A stretch of 64,000 nt of DNA, taken from Dyadobacter subterraneus. Its GTDB lineage: Bacteria > Bacteroidota > Bacteroidia > Cytophagales > Spirosomataceae. Of this stretch, positions 34,737-43,671 are shown one piece after another. Numbering within the stretch: the first letter of the stretch is position 1; every line of letters begins with the position of its first letter. The translations under genes were made by a program, and so were the position numbers. Location of the stretch: assembly GCF_015221875.1 (NCBI RefSeq), contig NZ_JACYGY010000001.1, forward strand, positions 186,001 to 250,000, given 5' to 3'. A model generated the notes under the pieces. The model did no database searches and had not been told where the DNA came from. It worked only from the letters and a program-made list of their open reading frames with translations.

Positions 34737-35756
34737 ATGAAAATTTCAGCAATAGACATACGTAAACATACGTTTGAAAAGATTTTCAGAGGTTACAATC
34801 CCGATGAAGTTGATGCATTTCTCAACTCATTGTCGCAGGAATGGGAGCGCTTTTCCAGTGAAAACAGCATGCTGAAAATGCAGTTGGATTATGCAGAAAA
34901 AGAACTTAGCAAGTTAAAAGATATCGAATCCACGCTGTTTCGCACATTAAAGTCGGCAGAGGATGTTAGTAAGCAGATTGAAAAAGAAGCCATTGAATCT
35001 GCTGATAAAAGGGTTGAGGAATCCAAAGAAAGAGCGGATTCGCTGATAGCGGAAGCGGAGCAAAGAACGAATCAGATCATTCTGGAAACTGAAAACCGAC
35101 TTAAAAAATTCAAAGAGGATTTTGCGGTTGAAATAAAAAATCAGGAACGTGATTTCCGTGCAATTGAAAATTTCAGGGATAATCTTGTCGTGCAGCTTTC
35201 TTCACTTGCCAATAATACAATTGAAACGGTTGAAAGATTTGAGAATAAATACGATAAGGAATCTGTCTTGAACAAGATGGAAGAAATTAAGCAGCATGTT
35301 GCCGAAATCGAGATTCCTAAAAAGCTAACTTTTCCTAGTGAAGTTGAAAAATCAGAACCTGAGGTTCAGGAAGCAGCAGTTATTCTGAAAGATGAGACAC
35401 CAGAAGTAGCATTTGAAATTGTTTCAACACCAGAAGCGGAAGAACCGTTTTTGGTTGAAGAAGAGATTGTCGAAGAAGAGCCGGTCACCGTTTTAAAACA
35501 GGTAGAGGTTGAGGCAGTTGTTGAAGAGATAGAAGAAATTTCGGTACCAACTGTTAAAGAAGAGGATTTAAGCGCAGCAGATGCAGCAACCGAGGCTCTT
35601 GCTGAATTGAGAAAATCACGCGAAACACGTGAAAATGAACGTGAAACAAGACCTCGTGAAAATACGCAGCGCGAAGCTGTAAATACATTTAGAGAGAAAC
35701 CTCAGGAACCAGTTTTGCCAAAAAGTACAGGCGGATCATTCTTTGACCAAATATAA
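34737..35756 (+). CDS. DivIVA domain-containing protein
   Basis: 339 residues. The N-terminal DivIVA domain is clear (MKISAIDIRKHTFEKIFRGYN then PDEVDAFLNSLSQEWERF), followed by long heptad-repeat coiled coils (about 35-190), then a Val/Glu-rich acidic tail and a basic Arg/Glu segment. In Gram-positives DivIVA marks curved membranes and poles; a curvature-sensing or polar role here is inference. DivIVA-domain proteins are also common in Bacteroidota but little studied. The gene is followed immediately by folB, with 6 bp between. Confidence 0.88.
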   Translation: MKISAIDIRKHTFEKIFRGYNPDEVDAFLNSLSQEWERFSSENSMLKMQLDYAEKELSKLKDIESTLFRTLKSAEDVSKQIEKEAIESADKRVEESKERADSLIAEAEQRTNQIILETENRLKKFKEDFAVEIKNQERDFRAIENFRDNLVVQLSSLANNTIETVERFENKYDKESVLNKMEEIKQHVAEIEIPKKLTFPSEVEKSEPEVQEAAVILKDETPEVAFEIVSTPEAEEPFLVEEEIVEEEPVTVLKQVEVEAVVEEIEEISVPTVKEEDLSAADAATEALAELRKSRETRENERETRPRENTQREAVNTFREKPQEPVLPKSTGGSFFDQI

Positions 35757-35762
35757 TTTACA

Positions 35763-36113
35763 TTGGGTACGATATCATTAGAAGGCCTGGAGTTTTTCGC
35801 CTATCACGGCTACTACCCGGAAGAACAAAGAATTGGTAACAAATACGCGCTGGACATCACCATCAATACTGATTTTATTGAGGCGGCGGTCAAAGATAAA
35901 TTAAGTGCGACGGTCAATTATGAAACATTGTACCAGATTGCCGCAAAAGTGATGCAGGAACCCGCGAAATTATTGGAGCATATTGGTTTTAAGGTAATCG
36001 CAAGTGTAAGAGAACATTATCCGGATGTACAGAAGGTGACAGTAAGGGTTTCCAAATTCAATCCGCCGATTGGTGGGGTTTGTACGAGGGCGACGATTAC
36101 AATGGAAGGATAG
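35763..36113 (+). CDS. folB: Dihydroneopterin aldolase
   Basis: 116 residues. The start is a TTG at 35763 (MGTISLEGLE); no ATG or GTG exists between it and the upstream stop, and it leaves only 6 bp after divIVA, so TTG is probably real. Motifs: FFAYHGYYPEEQRIGNKYALDI with the conserved Tyr and Glu, VNYETLYQIAAKVM, and the closing VRVSKFNPPIGGVCTRATIT. It cleaves 7,8-dihydroneopterin to 6-hydroxymethyl-dihydropterin and glycolaldehyde in folate synthesis. Coupled to the DivIVA-domain gene; no other fol genes nearby. Confidence 0.93.
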   Translation: MGTISLEGLEFFAYHGYYPEEQRIGNKYALDITINTDFIEAAVKDKLSATVNYETLYQIAAKVMQEPAKLLEHIGFKVIASVREHYPDVQKVTVRVSKFNPPIGGVCTRATITMEG

Positions 36114-36116
36114 CTT

Positions 36117-36152
36117 TTAATGGTTAATTGTTAAGGGTTAATTGTTAATGAT
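36117..36152 (+). repeat. TTAATTGTTAATG-family repeat downstream of folB
   Basis: tttaatggttaattgttaagg then gttaattgttaatg: two imperfect tandem copies of the sequence that makes the large inverted repeat at 18567-18630. Confidence 0.65.
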
Positions 36153-36193
36153 TGGAATTTGAAATTGATTGGGTATAAAATAGTTTTTATAAA

Positions 36194-36228
36194 AGAAAAG
36201 CCAACTTTTTGAGTTGGCTTTTCTGGTT
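36194..36228. terminator. Bidirectional terminator between folB and the saccharopine dehydrogenase-like gene
   Basis: agaaaagccaac / gttggcttttct 12-bp perfect stem with a 7-nt loop; A-rich and T-rich flanks on both sides. Confidence 0.85.
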
Positions 36229-36257
36229 TTAGAATTTGTTCTTCACTTATATATTTA

Positions 36258-37475
36258 TCACGCCGGATATTCGTGTGGGAGCGGGATGTTGATTCTTTCG
36301 TTCCATGGCAAACCTTGGGTATTCAAGAGTGCCATAAATGGATCCGGATTCAACTCTTCGCAATTCCAGACACCCGGCTTCATCCATTCTTCATTTGTCA
36401 GCATAAGCATCGCACCGATCATGGCCGGAACGCCTGTTGTATAACTTACTGCCTGCGCGTGAACTTCTTTGTAACATTCAGCGTGATCGCAGTTATTCCA
36501 AACGTAGTAGGTGGTTTCTTCACCGTCCTTTGTTCCTTTAATCTGGCAACCGATTGAAGTTTGTCCTGAATAATTTTCGCCCAATGAATCAGGAGCAGGA
36601 AGTACTGCTTTCAAAAATTCAAGCGGAACAATATCCATACCGTTAAATTTGATCGGTTTGATACTGGTCATTCCTACATTTTCAAGCACGTTTAAGTGCG
36701 TAATGTAAGCTTGTCCAAATGTCATCCAGAAACGTGCACGTTTTAAAGTCGGGAAGTTTTTTACCAGCGATTCAAGTTCCTCATGGTAAAGTACATAACT
36801 TTCTTTTGGTCCGATGCCTGGGTATTCAATTGGTTTGTGAATTGACATAGCCTCAATTTCAACCCATTCTCCATTTTCCCAATAACGACCTGGTTGGGTA
36901 ATTTCACGAATATTGATTTCAGGATTGAAATTCGTTGCAAATGCTTTTCCATGATCGCCGGCATTACAGTCGATAATGTCCAGATAATGCATTTCATCGA
37001 AATAGTGTTTGTTGGCGTACGAAGTAAATACCTGCGTAACGCCCGGGTCAAAACCACAACCAAGCAAAGCCATCAAACCAGCTTCTTTAAAGCGTTGCTG
37101 ATATGCCCATTGCCAGCTATATTCAAATTTGGCAACATCTTTTGGTTCGTAATTGGCCGTATCCAGATAATGAACGCCAGTCGCAAGACAAGCTTCCATA
37201 ATGGTCAGATCCTGGTAAGGAAGTGCAACGTTGATCAGCAATTTTGGCTGGAAGCGTTTGATGAGCATTACAGTTTCTGCAACGATATCAGCATCAACCT
37301 GCGCCGTTTCGATGTCAACACCATGCATTTCTTTAATTTCTGCTGCAATTTTATCGCATTTTGATTTTGTGCGACTTGCAAGCATAATGCTTGTAAACAC
37401 CTGGCTGTTCAGTGCACATTTGTGCGCCACCACACTTCCGACGCCGCCGGCACCAATAATAAGAACTTTGGACAT
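36258..37475 (-). CDS. Saccharopine dehydrogenase family protein, carboxynorspermidine synthase-like
   Basis: 405 residues from the ATG at 37475 (MSKVLIIGAGG); upstream codons exist but include unrelated sequence. NAD(P) motif IGAGGVGSVVAHKCAL. Later blocks are LINVALPYQDLTIMEACLATGVHYLDTANYEP, GCGFDPGVTQVFTSY, IDCNAGDHGKAFATNF and YAVSYTTGVPAMIGAML-type motifs. These match the carboxynorspermidine dehydrogenase group of the saccharopine dehydrogenase family, which builds (nor)spermidine through a carboxylated intermediate. The decarboxylase partner is not in this window. The -7-like TATCTTTG about 162 bp upstream is a promoter candidate. Confidence 0.87.
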   Translation of the reverse strand: MSKVLIIGAGGVGSVVAHKCALNSQVFTSIMLASRTKSKCDKIAAEIKEMHGVDIETAQVDADIVAETVMLIKRFQPKLLINVALPYQDLTIMEACLATGVHYLDTANYEPKDVAKFEYSWQWAYQQRFKEAGLMALLGCGFDPGVTQVFTSYANKHYFDEMHYLDIIDCNAGDHGKAFATNFNPEINIREITQPGRYWENGEWVEIEAMSIHKPIEYPGIGPKESYVLYHEELESLVKNFPTLKRARFWMTFGQAYITHLNVLENVGMTSIKPIKFNGMDIVPLEFLKAVLPAPDSLGENYSGQTSIGCQIKGTKDGEETTYYVWNNCDHAECYKEVHAQAVSYTTGVPAMIGAMLMLTNEEWMKPGVWNCEELNPDPFMALLNTQGLPWNERINIPLPHEYPA

Positions 37476-37636
37476 TTGTTTTTTTAATGAATGATTGCGT
37501 GAATGATTGAATGAGTGATTCTTTACCAGCATCTTAATAAAATGAATGCCAGCTATCACTTGTTCACAATTGCAGACGATTAATTTCAAACAATAGGCTG
37601 AAAGCTTTCTGTTAACTTAATCGTCTTTTCAATTTG

Positions 37637-37644
37637 CAAAGATA
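37637..37644 (-). promoter_or_regulatory. Candidate -7 box for saccharopine dehydrogenase-like gene
   Basis: TATCTTTG followed by C on the minus strand, a full match to TAnnTTTG. The -33 region is not convincing. Confidence 0.35.
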
Positions 37645-37695
37645 GGACGGCCAAATGTTTTTTTGTTAATTCATTGTTAATTTAACATCGGAGTC

Positions 37696-38181
37696 ATGGA
37701 TATTTTGCTGCTTGTTGCCGGGATTGCATGTTTGTTTACAGGTCTTGCCGGAGCAATTCTGCCACTGCCCGGACCGGCTTTAAGTTTTACCGGGCTTGTT
37801 TTATTACATATCAGTAAATTCGCTGAATTTAGTCATACAACACTTTATACTTTGGGATTTATCACCTTAGTTATTGGTGTCCTGGATTATTACATTCCTG
37901 TTTGGGGAACGAAAAAAATTGGAGGGACGCGGTATGGAGCTATTGGTGCAACACTTGGCTTACTGGCTGGTTTTCTTTTTGTTCCGGCAATCGGTATTTT
38001 CATCGGAACATTTCTTGGAGCTTTACTGGGAGAATTAATAGGAGGAGCTAAAATAAATGCTGCTCTGAAATCAGCGTTAGGTTCTTTCGTCGGATTTTTG
38101 ACCGGTATCGTAATCCAGGTTTTGCTTTGTCTGGTTATGATTGGTTTTGCAGTAGCCGAACTTTGGAAGAATATAGGATAG
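37696..38181 (+). CDS. DUF456 domain-containing membrane protein
   Basis: 161 residues with four or five hydrophobic helices rich in glycine. The pattern LLVAGIACLFTGLAGAILPLPGP with GAALGLLAGFLFVPAIGIFIGTFLGALLGELIGG is characteristic of DUF456. Function is unknown in any organism. The gene stands alone, with a divergent promoter region shared with the saccharopine dehydrogenase-like gene, and ends before a hairpin. Confidence 0.88.
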   Translation: MDILLLVAGIACLFTGLAGAILPLPGPALSFTGLVLLHISKFAEFSHTTLYTLGFITLVIGVLDYYIPVWGTKKIGGTRYGAIGATLGLLAGFLFVPAIGIFIGTFLGALLGELIGGAKINAALKSALGSFVGFLTGIVIQVLLCLVMIGFAVAELWKNIG

Positions 38182-38251
38182 AAAATAACGTAGTAATCTT
38201 TGTTGATTATTCTGCAAAAACCTTAATTGCGTTTCAAAATCATAGATTAAA

Positions 38252-38290
38252 TAAAAAATCCTTGCAGCAAAGCCGCAAGGATTTCTTTTT
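38252..38290. terminator. Bidirectional terminator between DUF456 and efflux adaptor genes
   Basis: aaatccttgc / gcaaggattt perfect 10-bp stem, 9-nt loop, A run before and T run after. Confidence 0.85.
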
Positions 38291-38337
38291 TAACCTAAAC
38301 TAAATCGAACTTATTACATATTTGTAACGCATGCGTT

Positions 38338-39744
38338 CTAGTTTTCATTTGATTTTTTCTCATCTTTTTTCACTTCTTCTTTCTTTTTTTCTACTAAGTC
38401 TCCTGTTTTTAGTGTTTTGGACACAACGATATAGGGTCCGGAGATAATTTCATCACCTTCTTTTAATCCCGACAATACCTCAATATTTTCAAAATCACTA
38501 ATTCCGGTTTTTACTTCACGCATCTCAGCTTTTCCATTTACAGCCACAAAAACAACCTCTTTAACCGCTTCTTCTTTTTGTCCTTTTGGTTTTTCCGGCT
38601 CGGTACCTTCTGGTTTTGGATCTTTGTCGTCCTCAGCCGGTTTATTGTTTCGGGTAGTCACTGCTGCTATCGGTACCGAAATAACTTTATCTTTTCTGTT
38701 TGTGATAATTTCTACTGACGCCGTCATACCAGGTTTGAACGGGTAAGATCTTTTGCTGCGGCTAGACATAAGATCGCTGAACGACGTATTCAAAATCTTA
38801 ACTTTAACCTCAAATTCTGTTACAGCATCGGTGGAAGTGCTCGCTGCGGATGTTGTGGTTGATGAGGCAAGACCGGCGGCGGTGTTGGCAATTTCTTTTA
38901 CAATTCCTTTGAATTTGCGTCCTGACGAACTGTAAGCGTCAACGTCAATTTCCGCAGTATCGCCTAAGGTAACGCGGACGATATCATTTTCGTTAACATT
39001 CACGCGAACTTCCATATTACTTAAATTGGCAATACGCATCATTTCAGTTCCTGCCATTTGCGAAGTTCCAACGACGCGTTCTCCAACTTCCACGTTCAAC
39101 AAGGAAATAATTCCGCTCACAGGAGCAAAAATGGTTGTTTTACGTAAGTTTTCGGCAGCATCACGTAAACTTGCCTCTGCACTTTTGATATTATATAAAG
39201 CCGCAGAAACGTTTGCTTTTGAAGATTCAAGATCTTGTTTTGCCACATCATAATTAGAACTGAATTGTTCAAAATCGGATGCAGAAATTACTTTATCGTT
39301 GAAAAGTTTTTTATTCCGTTCGTAAATTGTTTTTGACTGGGATAATTTAGCTTCAGCCTGTAAAACCAATGCCTTGGTTTGTTCATGATTTGCCTTGCTG
39401 GAATTTACTGCGGCCTGTGCGCGGGCCATTAAGGATTCATAATTATCCGGGCGGATTTTCAAAAGCAACTGTCCTTTCACAACAGAATCGCCTTCCGCTA
39501 CATAAAGGTTGGTAATTTCACCGGATACGTCCGGACTTAATTTTACTTCTACCTCCGGCTGAACTTTTCCGGATGCACTTACACGCTCAATAATGTCTGC
39601 GCGTTTGACCTTTGTAAATTCTACCTCGACAGGTTTCGGCTGTCCGATATATCCTGCCTGTTTTGCTCCGAATAATCCGGCAACAAGAAGTACTACAATA
39701 CCTCCTACAATCCACCATATTCGATTTGAAGATTTACGCGCCAT
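38338..39744 (-). CDS. Efflux periplasmic adaptor subunit (HlyD/MacA-like)
   Basis: 468 residues. One N-terminal membrane helix (about 9-28), then the membrane fusion protein pattern: VKRADIIERVSASGKVQPEVEVKLSPDVSGEI with the lipoyl half VAEGDSVVKGQLLLKIRPDNYE, a coiled-coil hairpin of about 100 residues, then TIFAPVSGIISLLNVEVGERVVGT, and a beta-barrel/membrane-proximal domain to about 440, ending in a lysine- and glutamate-rich tail. It bridges an inner-membrane pump to an outer-membrane channel. The TolC-like gene lies 97 bp upstream on the same strand, but no pump component is adjacent. Confidence 0.92.
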   Translation of the reverse strand: MARKSSNRIWWIVGGIVVLLVAGLFGAKQAGYIGQPKPVEVEFTKVKRADIIERVSASGKVQPEVEVKLSPDVSGEITNLYVAEGDSVVKGQLLLKIRPDNYESLMARAQAAVNSSKANHEQTKALVLQAEAKLSQSKTIYERNKKLFNDKVISASDFEQFSSNYDVAKQDLESSKANVSAALYNIKSAEASLRDAAENLRKTTIFAPVSGIISLLNVEVGERVVGTSQMAGTEMMRIANLSNMEVRVNVNENDIVRVTLGDTAEIDVDAYSSSGRKFKGIVKEIANTAAGLASSTTTSAASTSTDAVTEFEVKVKILNTSFSDLMSSRSKRSYPFKPGMTASVEIITNRKDKVISVPIAAVTTRNNKPAEDDKDPKPEGTEPEKPKGQKEEAVKEVVFVAVNGKAEMREVKTGISDFENIEVLSGLKEGDEIISGPYIVVSKTLKTGDLVEKKKEEVKKDEKKSNEN

Positions 39745-39841
39745 AATTCGTTGTTGGTTTACGGTTATTTATTTTTCAGGCCAGCAGAAGTTCTGCTATG
39801 ATTATTTTTTTATCTTTTTTAAGACAGGTTTCAATTTTTAT

Positions 39842-41338
39842 TTAAAAATCAGACAGTGGTCTGTTCATATAAAAATCGAGGATTTTTGTGCGGAAAACGT
39901 AATCGTATTTTGTCTGGATAAGATTTCCATTCGCGCGGTCAAGGTTGGCTTTTGCAATATTGTATTCAACTGAATTGATAGCGCCTACATCAAAACGAAC
40001 CTGAGATATGCGGAAAGCTTCGGTTAAGGCTCTAACCTGATTGGCCGTTGCAGAATAACGTTTGGCTGCATTATTCATATCAATATAAGCCTGTTCAACA
40101 TTTTTACGAATCGTAAGCTGAACTTGCTGCGCCTGATATTCAGTAGTTTGCTGTTGCAATTTGGCATTTGCAACATTATAACGAACCTGGAAATTTGTAA
40201 AAATAGGAATTCTTAAACTTAAATTAATAGAAGAGTTTCTGTTGAAATTAAGCTGATCCAGGTATCCGAAATGTCTGAGTGATCCTCCGGGTGTTGAAAC
40301 GGTTTGCACAATTGGAAACTGCTGATCATTTACGATAATATAATCCGTTGTAGATGTTACAGTCTGCGTTTGACTAGGTGAGCCGTCAGAAATAAATCTC
40401 TCTTTTGGAGCCACACTCGAAAATGTAGTATTGATCCCGCCGTTCAAGCTTAATGTTGGCATTGCGCTGCCACGGATGATTTCAATGTTTTTCTTGGCCG
40501 CTTCGGTGCGTAATTCTGCTGCTTTCATCTGAGGGAGATTGCTCATGGCAGTTTCATAAATTTGTTGGATTGTAGCGTCGTAAGCACGAAGATTTGGATC
40601 AGCAACCGGTATTTTTATCAAATTAATCGGATCGCTTCCTGGCATATTCATTAGTTGTTTCAAATTAAGTTTTGCCGTTTCCAGATTATTTTGCGCATTA
40701 ACAAGCGTCAATTCGTCATTGGCAAGCTGTGCTTTTAAATCAAACAAATTACTTTCGGCCAGGGTACCTGCTTCCACAAGTTTCTGTGTGCGGCCGACCT
40801 GTAAGTTAGACGCGTCGACCTGGCGCTGCGCCACACCGATTAATTCTTCATTACTGATTACCTGCAAGTAAGAAAGTGCAACATTCAGCATAATATCATT
40901 TCTGGCAGCATCCAGATCTTTCTGGCTTGCCATGATATTGATTTCGTTGCGTTTCACCGTATTTTTCAACTGAAATCCGCTGAACAAAATTACACTTGAA
41001 CCGAGCTGAAACTGGTTTTGGCTAATATTTTGCTGAACAAACTGGTTGGTAAAGGGGTCGATGTTCCGACCCGAGTTAAAACCTTGCGCGGCATTAAAAC
41101 TCAAGCTCGGCCAACGCTGCCAGCGTGATTGCTCATGAATGTTGTTATCGCGCTGAACCTGAATTTCAGACTGCTTAACCTGCGGATTTGTTTCCAAAGC
41201 AATGCGGATACAATCTTCAAGAGAATATGTATTGTCCGCTTTTTTTGGAACATTCGTTTGTCCATAAGCAGATTGAAACAAGACAAGTCCACAAAACATA
41301 AACGCAAGGAATGCGGATTTTGGTAACGAATTCATCAT
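39842..41338 (-). CDS. TolC family outer-membrane efflux protein
   Basis: 498 residues. Signal peptide to about SAYGQ. The TolC fold is visible as two halves with paired coiled helices: YSLEDCIRIALETNPQVKQSEIQVQRDNN, then LEAGTLAESNLFDLKAQLANDELTLVNAQNNLETAKLNLKQLM, repeated later as RNVEQAYIDMNNAAKRYSATANQVRALTEAF and DVGAINSVEYNIAKANLDRANGNLIQ. It forms the outer-membrane exit duct of a tripartite pump. It probably forms a two-gene transcript with the downstream adaptor. Confidence 0.93.
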   Translation of the reverse strand: MMNSLPKSAFLAFMFCGLVLFQSAYGQTNVPKKADNTYSLEDCIRIALETNPQVKQSEIQVQRDNNIHEQSRWQRWPSLSFNAAQGFNSGRNIDPFTNQFVQQNISQNQFQLGSSVILFSGFQLKNTVKRNEINIMASQKDLDAARNDIMLNVALSYLQVISNEELIGVAQRQVDASNLQVGRTQKLVEAGTLAESNLFDLKAQLANDELTLVNAQNNLETAKLNLKQLMNMPGSDPINLIKIPVADPNLRAYDATIQQIYETAMSNLPQMKAAELRTEAAKKNIEIIRGSAMPTLSLNGGINTTFSSVAPKERFISDGSPSQTQTVTSTTDYIIVNDQQFPIVQTVSTPGGSLRHFGYLDQLNFNRNSSINLSLRIPIFTNFQVRYNVANAKLQQQTTEYQAQQVQLTIRKNVEQAYIDMNNAAKRYSATANQVRALTEAFRISQVRFDVGAINSVEYNIAKANLDRANGNLIQTKYDYVFRTKILDFYMNRPLSDF

Positions 41339-41378
41339 ATGTTATTCTGTGTTAGATGTTCAATATTACATGATGCTA

Positions 41379-41412
41379 CAAAAAACAACCATCCATTTAG
41401 TACGGACGGTTG
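41379..41412 (-). terminator. Terminator after nucleoside recognition-type gene
   Basis: caaccgtcc / ggatggttg stem with one wobble pair, then a T run on the minus strand, 37 bp after the stop. Confidence 0.75.
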
Positions 41413-41449
41413 CATAAGTAGGTAAATGGGTATTTTACAATAAATAATT

Positions 41450-42685
41450 TTAGTGAAAAAATAAATATCCCAGCCAGATGCCAGCAATCACACCGACTAA
41501 ATCGGCAATGAGGCCTACAACAATGGCATAACGGGAGTTTTTAATCCCGACAGATCCGAAGTAAAGTGCTACTATATAAAGTGTTGTGTCGGCTGATCCC
41601 TGAAAAATGCAACCTAGTCGTCCAACAAAAGAATCCGGGCCGAATTTAGTCATACCTTCGATCATCAAAGCACGGGCGCCGCTGCCGCTTAAAGGCTTCA
41701 TTAAGGCCACGGGAAGTGCATCTGTGAAATCACTATTGATCCCGGAACTGATTACTATATACCGAAGTCCGTTTATCAAATAATCCATAGCGCCGCAAGT
41801 ACGAAAAGCACTGATCGCAACAAGCATTCCTACCAGATAAGGCATTATTTTGACAGAAGTTTCAAAACCCAGTTTTGCTCCATCAATAAAAACTTCAAAG
41901 ACATTTACTTTTTTATAAAGTGCTCCGAGAAGAAATGACGTGATAAGAAAAAGCAGTACCGAATTTCCAAAAACGACGGAAATTGTTTCAATTTGCTCTT
42001 TTGGTAAACTTGATAAATACCATAATAAGAGAGCAAGAACCGTTGTTACACCACCTAAACCAAGTATTACTGTTTTGTTAAAAAGATTAATTTTTTGCCA
42101 GGCTGCTGTAATAATCAAAGCGATGACCGTAGTTATATATGTACCTACAACACAGGGAATAAAAACATCAGAAGGATCAGTAGCTCCCAGAATGGCGCGT
42201 TGCGCGATAATGCTCAGCGGAATAAGCTGAAGCCCCGAAGTATGCAGAACTAAAAACATAATCTGCGCATTGGAAGCGGTGTCTTTACTTGGATTTAAAT
42301 CCTGAAGACTTTGCATGGCTTTCAAACCAAAAGGCGTCGCCGCATTATCCAAACCCAGCATATTCGCTCCGAAGTTCATAATCATTTGCCCGTTTGCCGG
42401 ATGATTTTTCGGAATTTCAGGAAATAATTTGCTAAAAAAGGGACCGATAATCCTGGCCAGAATATTAATCGCTCCGGCTTTTTCGCCTACATTTAATATC
42501 CCCAGAAAAAATGTCATTACTCCTGCGAGAGGCAAAGCAATATCCATCACAGCTACTTTTGACGAACTTAAAATACCTTCCACAACGAGCTTTAAAGTTT
42601 CTGCATCACCGAAGAGAAGGAATTTAGCGAACGCAACGACAAAAGCAATTGTAAAAAAAGCAATGAAAATATAATTAAGGGCCAT
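41450..42685 (-). CDS. SpmA/SpmB-like nucleoside-recognition membrane protein
   Basis: 411 residues with about eight to ten helices in two homologous halves, each resembling a nucleoside-recognition (Gate) domain as in spore maturation proteins A and B: NAANMLGLDNAATPFGLKAMQSL in the first half and KPLSGSGARALMIEGMTKFGPDSFVGRLGC-type in the second (PLSGSGARA, GSADTTLYIVALYFGSVG). It is a fused SpmA-SpmB-like protein, as is usual in Bacteroidota that do not sporulate. Substrate and function are unknown. It is transcribed alone, ending at the terminator. Confidence 0.88.
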   Translation of the reverse strand: MALNYIFIAFFTIAFVVAFAKFLLFGDAETLKLVVEGILSSSKVAVMDIALPLAGVMTFFLGILNVGEKAGAINILARIIGPFFSKLFPEIPKNHPANGQMIMNFGANMLGLDNAATPFGLKAMQSLQDLNPSKDTASNAQIMFLVLHTSGLQLIPLSIIAQRAILGATDPSDVFIPCVVGTYITTVIALIITAAWQKINLFNKTVILGLGGVTTVLALLLWYLSSLPKEQIETISVVFGNSVLLFLITSFLLGALYKKVNVFEVFIDGAKLGFETSVKIMPYLVGMLVAISAFRTCGAMDYLINGLRYIVISSGINSDFTDALPVALMKPLSGSGARALMIEGMTKFGPDSFVGRLGCIFQGSADTTLYIVALYFGSVGIKNSRYAIVVGLIADLVGVIAGIWLGYLFFH

Positions 42686-42929
42686 GTGTTGAGGTAAAAG
42701 TTAGTCGACAGGGTTATGGTACGCTGGTTGGGATTTTTATTAGGGTCTAAAATAATGCAAATTCCTGAGATTGCAGTTATTCAGCTGTAAACGGATATGG
42801 AGGTGATAAAGATTTTTATGGACTGATTCAAATTTTGAATATTAATGAAATATTCATCAGGTTACTAATTACTTTTAAAAGACGATTTCCTATCTTCCAC
42901 TTTTTACAACATTATCTTTCATCACTAAT

Positions 42930-43376
42930 ATGAATAAGTATTATTACCTGTTTTTCGTGCTTGCATTATTGGCTTGTAACAAAAAGAATGAATCTGGTGA
43001 AAATAGCAGTGATTCGGCTACTGAAATTTCAGAAGTTAGGAAAGCAGTGAAACCGGAAGCTGTGTCAAGTTATACTGAACCGGTGAAAGATAAAGACGGA
43101 TTGAATGACTGGAAATTTGCGGTAAGTCTTTTTGAAACAGATCAAACATTCAAATATAAAATTAAAGTAAAATACAAAGAGCTGGAAGCTGAGGATGATT
43201 TGGTTATCCCAAATTTTGGAATTGAACCCAAAGTTGAAGTGCAAAAAGGAAAAGAGCCGTTGACCTGTGTGATCGGTTTTATGGATAAAGAAAACGTGTT
43301 CAAAGAATTAAAGCGTGTAGAAATAATCGGTGACGAATTAAAAATCCGTCAAACGAAGAGTTATAGCATGCGATAG
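42930..43376 (+). CDS. Hypothetical small lipoprotein
   Basis: 148 residues. The signal peptide ends LALLACNKKNE, a good lipobox. A Ser/Glu-rich linker is followed by a beta-rich region (KYKIKVKYKELEAEDDLVIPNFGIEP and a VIGFMDKENVFKELKRVEIIGDELKIRQT stretch). I recognise no family. Its stop codon TAG is the first part of a GGGGCGCCCC repeat element, so the last codons might have been changed by insertion of that element. Confidence 0.7.
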   Translation: MNKYYYLFFVLALLACNKKNESGENSSDSATEISEVRKAVKPEAVSSYTEPVKDKDGLNDWKFAVSLFETDQTFKYKIKVKYKELEAEDDLVIPNFGIEPKVEVQKGKEPLTCVIGFMDKENVFKELKRVEIIGDELKIRQTKSYSMR

Positions 43377-43667
43377 GGGCGCCCCTCGTGGTCGCGCGGA
43401 AAACCCCGAAAAGCATCCCTGGGAAAATAAATCCAAAATGTTTCGATAATATTGGTTTTGGAAATGGTAGGGGCGCCCCTCGTGGTCGCCCGGAAAACTC
43501 CGAAAAGCATCCCCAAGAAAATAAAGCCGAAAAACCGGATAAGGATAATTTTCGGATAGTAAAAAGGTATCCCGGATAAAGAAAGAGGGCAACCACGAGG
43601 GATTGCCCCAACGGTTGCCCGGAATGATTGCTTTGCTGAAAAAGGGTGCCCACTAGGGGCGCCCCTA
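43376..43667. repeat. GGGGCGCCCC intergenic repeat cluster
   Basis: Two direct copies of about 58 bp begin at 43376 and 43470 (GGGGCGCCCCTCGTGGTCGC then GGAAAAC..CCGAAAAGCATCCC), differing at about seven positions. A partly inverted segment (agggcaaccacgaggga..gccc) lies at about 43587-43620, and a 14-bp palindrome TAGGGGCGCCCCTA at 43654-43667 closes the region. It is GC-rich against AT-rich surroundings and sits between two convergent genes. Open frames reported across it carry no family similarity. Confidence 0.85.
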
Positions 43668-43671
43668 CAAT

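Noticed and set aside
34737..34760. Shared start sequence of the DivIVA-domain gene and the small secreted paralogs
   Set aside because: Only the first five codons (MKISA) coincide; upstream regions and following sequences are unrelated, so it is probably chance.
43300..43653. Minus-strand and plus-strand open frames across the GC-rich intergenic region
   Set aside because: They consist of repeat-element sequence (GRPRGAPL-type text repeated) and have no family similarity; the repeat itself explains the open frame.
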